From: CAZFQG01 sp964520785
GTDB taxonomy: Bacteria > Planctomycetota > Planctomycetia > Pirellulales > Thermoguttaceae
DNA length: 15,351 nucleotides
Direction: 5' to 3'
Assembly (NCBI GenBank): GCA_964520785.1
Contig: CAZFQG010000157.1
Location: 1-15,351, forward strand
Below the pieces are notes generated by a model, which was not told where the DNA came from, made no database searches, and was given only the letters and a program-made list of their open reading frames with translations. Every line of letters starts with the position of its first letter. Positions within the stretch are counted from its first letter, which is position 1. Shown piece by piece: positions 13,460 through 15,351 of this stretch. The translations under genes were made by a program, and so were the position numbers.

Positions 13460-15091
13460 ATGCGAACGCGAACGAGGTGGGCTTGGAGTTCGAGTGTCCT
13501 AACGGTGCTGACGGCGCTCTTTGGAATCGCCGATGCGGGGTCTGCCGAGAACCCCCCGGCATGGCGTGATTGCGTGGCCGGCTGCCTGGACACTTTGATC
13601 GAGAGGGGCACCGACGTGTACTGGCCCGAGAAGACGCCGCTCTTGATGAGCGTCATCGATGTGCGAACGATGGACTCGCCGGAGAAACCGGACCTCGTCG
13701 ACAGCCTGATTCGCTTTGAAGACCGGCTGCACCGGCGCGGCGAGCGGGGTTCCAACCTCTGGAATGACCAACCGACGCTCCGTGCCATGTATGCCTTATC
13801 TCAGCGGACGGGCGATCCGAAATATGCTCGGGCGGCCGACGCGTACATCGAATACGCGCTGAGGCACTGCCGCAAGAAGAACGGGCTCTTGGTGTGGGGT
13901 TCCCACATCCACTGGGATTGCTACCGCGACCGGGCAGGAGGCGATCGAGACGGCGAAGCTCCCCACGAAATACTGATTTTCCTGCCGGTCTGGGAAGAGA
14001 TGTACCGCCTGAATCCGGGGGTAGTTCGCCAACAGGCCGAGTTGATCTGGAAGTGGCACGTCCACGACAAGGAGCACGGTCGGCACAACCGCCACGACGA
14101 CGGCCGCCCCGGCGCGGATTTCCCCTTTTCAGGAGGGTCGTTCGTGCTCAGTTTTGCTTTTGTCAACAGCGTAACTCCAAGCGATAAGGAATGGTTGCGC
14201 CGCGCGCGACTGGTGGCCGATTGGCATTGGCGACACCGGGATCCAACGACCAATCTCACGGCGTTTGTCCCCGGCGCGGGCGGCCTCTACGGCCGTACGT
14301 TCGCGACGGCGATTACCGGTCCTCACGCGGTGCAATTGCTCCGGAGTTATGAATTGACCGGGGATCCCCATTTCCGTGATATCGCGGTCGGGTATCTGAA
14401 GGCCTACGGCCGCTACGGTTGGGACGAGGAGACGCAGACCTACATCGGGATGCTCAACCTCGACGGAACCCCCACGACACGCGACCAAGTGCCGGATGAC
14501 ATGAAGAGCCAACTCGCCGGAGGGGAGAAAGAGCCCGATCCGGGGTATTCCGTTCCGCCGATCGGTCCGGTCGACGTCTGGCCGACGACCATTTTCCCAT
14601 TGGATTTCCCGCTGCTGACGGCCCAGGCCTATTTGTATGCATACGAGTTGACCGCGACGGAAGACGGCGCCGGCAATGAAGAACTCCTTGACGCCGCAAG
14701 ACGCTGGGCACGACTCATTGAACGCAATTTGCCGCCCGATACCGGGTGGACGTTCCGTGAGGCGTTTGCCAAGGCCCTCCCGGAGTCGCGTCTGACTCAG
14801 GGCACCTACGCCCAGAACTACGGCCGGGCCATTTCGTTCTTCGTCCATCTCTACCGCGCGACTGGGGAAAAACGTTATCTGCGGATCGCCGAGGAACTGG
14901 GCTTGGAGGCACTCGACAAGCTGTATGTTAAGACCCGGATTTCCCCCCCAGGAGGATCGTCCCGGGAATATGGGATTTTCCGAGGACATCCCGCGAAGCC
15001 CTACTACGAGGCCGGCAACGGAGTGGGGATACTACTGCTGGCACTTTTGGAACTCGATGACCCGGACGGCGAATCGCTCGGAGCGTTTTGA
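13460..15091 (+). CDS. Secreted alpha/alpha-toroid (six-hairpin type) protein
   Basis: This 543-residue protein starts at ATG 13460. GAGGAG (13446-13451) is eight bases from this ATG but only two from the in-frame ATG at 13454, so the inner start is preferred. It has a signal peptide (about 1-29). Helical hairpin repeats follow, such as NDQPTLRAMYALSQRTGDPKYARAADAYIEYALRH and HAVQLLRSYELTGDPHFRDIAVGYLKAYG in shortened form, with conserved aromatic and Asp/His positions (WGSHIHWDCYRD, AFVPGAGGLYGRT). This resembles six-hairpin glycosidases and polysaccharide lyases with an (alpha/alpha) barrel, seen widely among secreted planctomycete proteins. I cannot assign a CAZy family or catalytic residues. 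It is transcribed away from the sulfur unit and has no evident link to it. Confidence 0.8.
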   Translation: MRTRTRWAWSSSVLTVLTALFGIADAGSAENPPAWRDCVAGCLDTLIERGTDVYWPEKTPLLMSVIDVRTMDSPEKPDLVDSLIRFEDRLHRRGERGSNLWNDQPTLRAMYALSQRTGDPKYARAADAYIEYALRHCRKKNGLLVWGSHIHWDCYRDRAGGDRDGEAPHEILIFLPVWEEMYRLNPGVVRQQAELIWKWHVHDKEHGRHNRHDDGRPGADFPFSGGSFVLSFAFVNSVTPSDKEWLRRARLVADWHWRHRDPTTNLTAFVPGAGGLYGRTFATAITGPHAVQLLRSYELTGDPHFRDIAVGYLKAYGRYGWDEETQTYIGMLNLDGTPTTRDQVPDDMKSQLAGGEKEPDPGYSVPPIGPVDVWPTTIFPLDFPLLTAQAYLYAYELTATEDGAGNEELLDAARRWARLIERNLPPDTGWTFREAFAKALPESRLTQGTYAQNYGRAISFFVHLYRATGEKRYLRIAEELGLEALDKLYVKTRISPPGGSSREYGIFRGHPAKPYYEAGNGVGILLLALLELDDPDGESLGAF

Positions 15092-15117
15092 ATCGCTTGC
15101 ATTTTGAATCGCTTGCA
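15086..15117. repeat. Perfect 16-bp tandem duplication over the stop codon
   Basis: TTTTGAATCGCTTGCA occurs twice head to tail (15086-15101, 15102-15117). The first copy contains the TGA stop (15089-15091) of the secreted protein. A partial copy (GAATCGCT) lies at 15071. It is probably a replication-slippage product that leaves the protein unchanged. Confidence 0.85.
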
Positions 15118-15242
15118 TTCCGATTTACGCTCCCCCCAAAGAGACGAGCGGAGATTTCGTCCCGCCGTTTCGGTTCTTATTCATCCCTCCCGTCTGAAGC
15201 CGAACGCAAAAAACGGCGCGAACACAATACGTGGCTGCGGCG

Positions 15243-15257
15243 TATCTATTGTAGATA
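15243..15257. repeat. Small inverted repeat in the right intergenic region
   Basis: TATCTA-TTG-TAGATA is a perfect 6-bp inverted repeat about 70 bases upstream of the sigma-54 promoter. It could be an enhancer-binding protein site, or a weak hairpin. No gene is supported in 15092-15351; the short minus-strand frame there has no ribosome site or motif. Confidence 0.35.
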
Positions 15258-15325
15258 GCGGTTTTCAAAGGTTTCAGCGAAATCAGGACTTTATCGAAAG
15301 CCTCCTTCGAACGAAGAAACAACTT

Positions 15326-15341
15326 TGGCACGCGGTTTGCT
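15326..15341 (+). promoter_or_regulatory. Sigma-54 (RpoN) promoter pointing out of the window
   Basis: TGGCACGCGGTTTGCT matches the -24/-12 consensus TGGCACG-N4-TTGCW exactly, with GG and GC elements correctly spaced. It would start transcription near 15353, just past the right edge, so the regulated gene is not visible. Sigma-54 promoters need an ATP-dependent activator bound upstream. Confidence 0.7.
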
Positions 15342-15351
15342 CCTTAGAAGA

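Noticed and set aside
15125..15331. 68-codon minus-strand frame at the right edge
   Set aside because: No ribosome binding site or known motif, and it overlaps the sigma-54 promoter region.
1..15351. Insertion sequences, tRNA or rRNA genes
   Set aside because: No transposase motif, terminal inverted repeats with target duplications, or tRNA/rRNA signature was recognised by eye on either strand.

Overview
The window (about 15.4 kb, GC-rich) looks like a chromosomal segment of an environmental, probably anaerobic or microaerophilic bacterium. A planctomycete or other PVC-group origin is my best guess. It rests on the style of the secreted six-hairpin-type protein, the N-terminal fragment ending the first CDS, and a perfect sigma-54 promoter at the right edge; none of these is decisive.

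Layout. (1) 1-819, plus strand: the end of an unrecognised gene, then a small DUF4160/DUF2442 pair. (2) 958-9192, minus strand: one long colinear cluster reading right to left, arsR - ArsP-type permease - small thioredoxin - Tat-exported flavoprotein - DGC zinc-binding protein - two ArsF-type thioredoxin-fold proteins - ArsG/CcdA-type membrane protein - hgcA - hgcB - acr3. It starts at a sigma-70-type promoter (-35 at 9187-9192, -10 at 9165-9170) embedded in a perfect 16-bp inverted repeat (9148-9187), an obvious ArsR operator. (3) 9258-13116, minus strand: a sulfur unit made of a persulfide-dioxygenase-like metallo-beta-lactamase protein with three rhodanese domains and two YeeE/YedE transporter proteins, the second fused to a rhodanese-like domain. 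It has its own strong promoter and a probable terminator. (4) 13460-15091, plus strand: a secreted alpha/alpha-toroid protein, divergent from the sulfur unit, then a gene-free tail with a sigma-54 promoter pointing out of the window.

The main discovery is hgcAB, the gene pair for mercury methylation. HgcA carries the diagnostic cap-helix motif NVWCAAGK (Cys116) and a C-terminal five-helix membrane domain. HgcB carries two CX2CX2CX3C clusters, the conserved Cys73 and a C-terminal cysteine cluster. The pair overlaps by 4 bp and sits between an arsG-like gene and acr3 in a cluster headed by an arsR.

How it may work together (inference): ArsR senses a thiophilic metal(loid), probably As(III), possibly Hg(II) or an organometal(loid), and releases the whole cluster. 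Acr3 exports arsenite, and the ArsP-type permease and ArsG/CcdA-type protein handle organo-metal(loid)s or electrons. The periplasmic CPTC proteins, the small CAKC thioredoxin and the Tat-exported flavoprotein would provide thiol/flavin redox chemistry. HgcAB would methylate Hg(II). The neighbouring sulfur unit could set the cellular supply of thiol and sulfide, which controls mercury availability. A metal-inducible methylation, redox and export module of this kind is the most interesting interpretation of the window.
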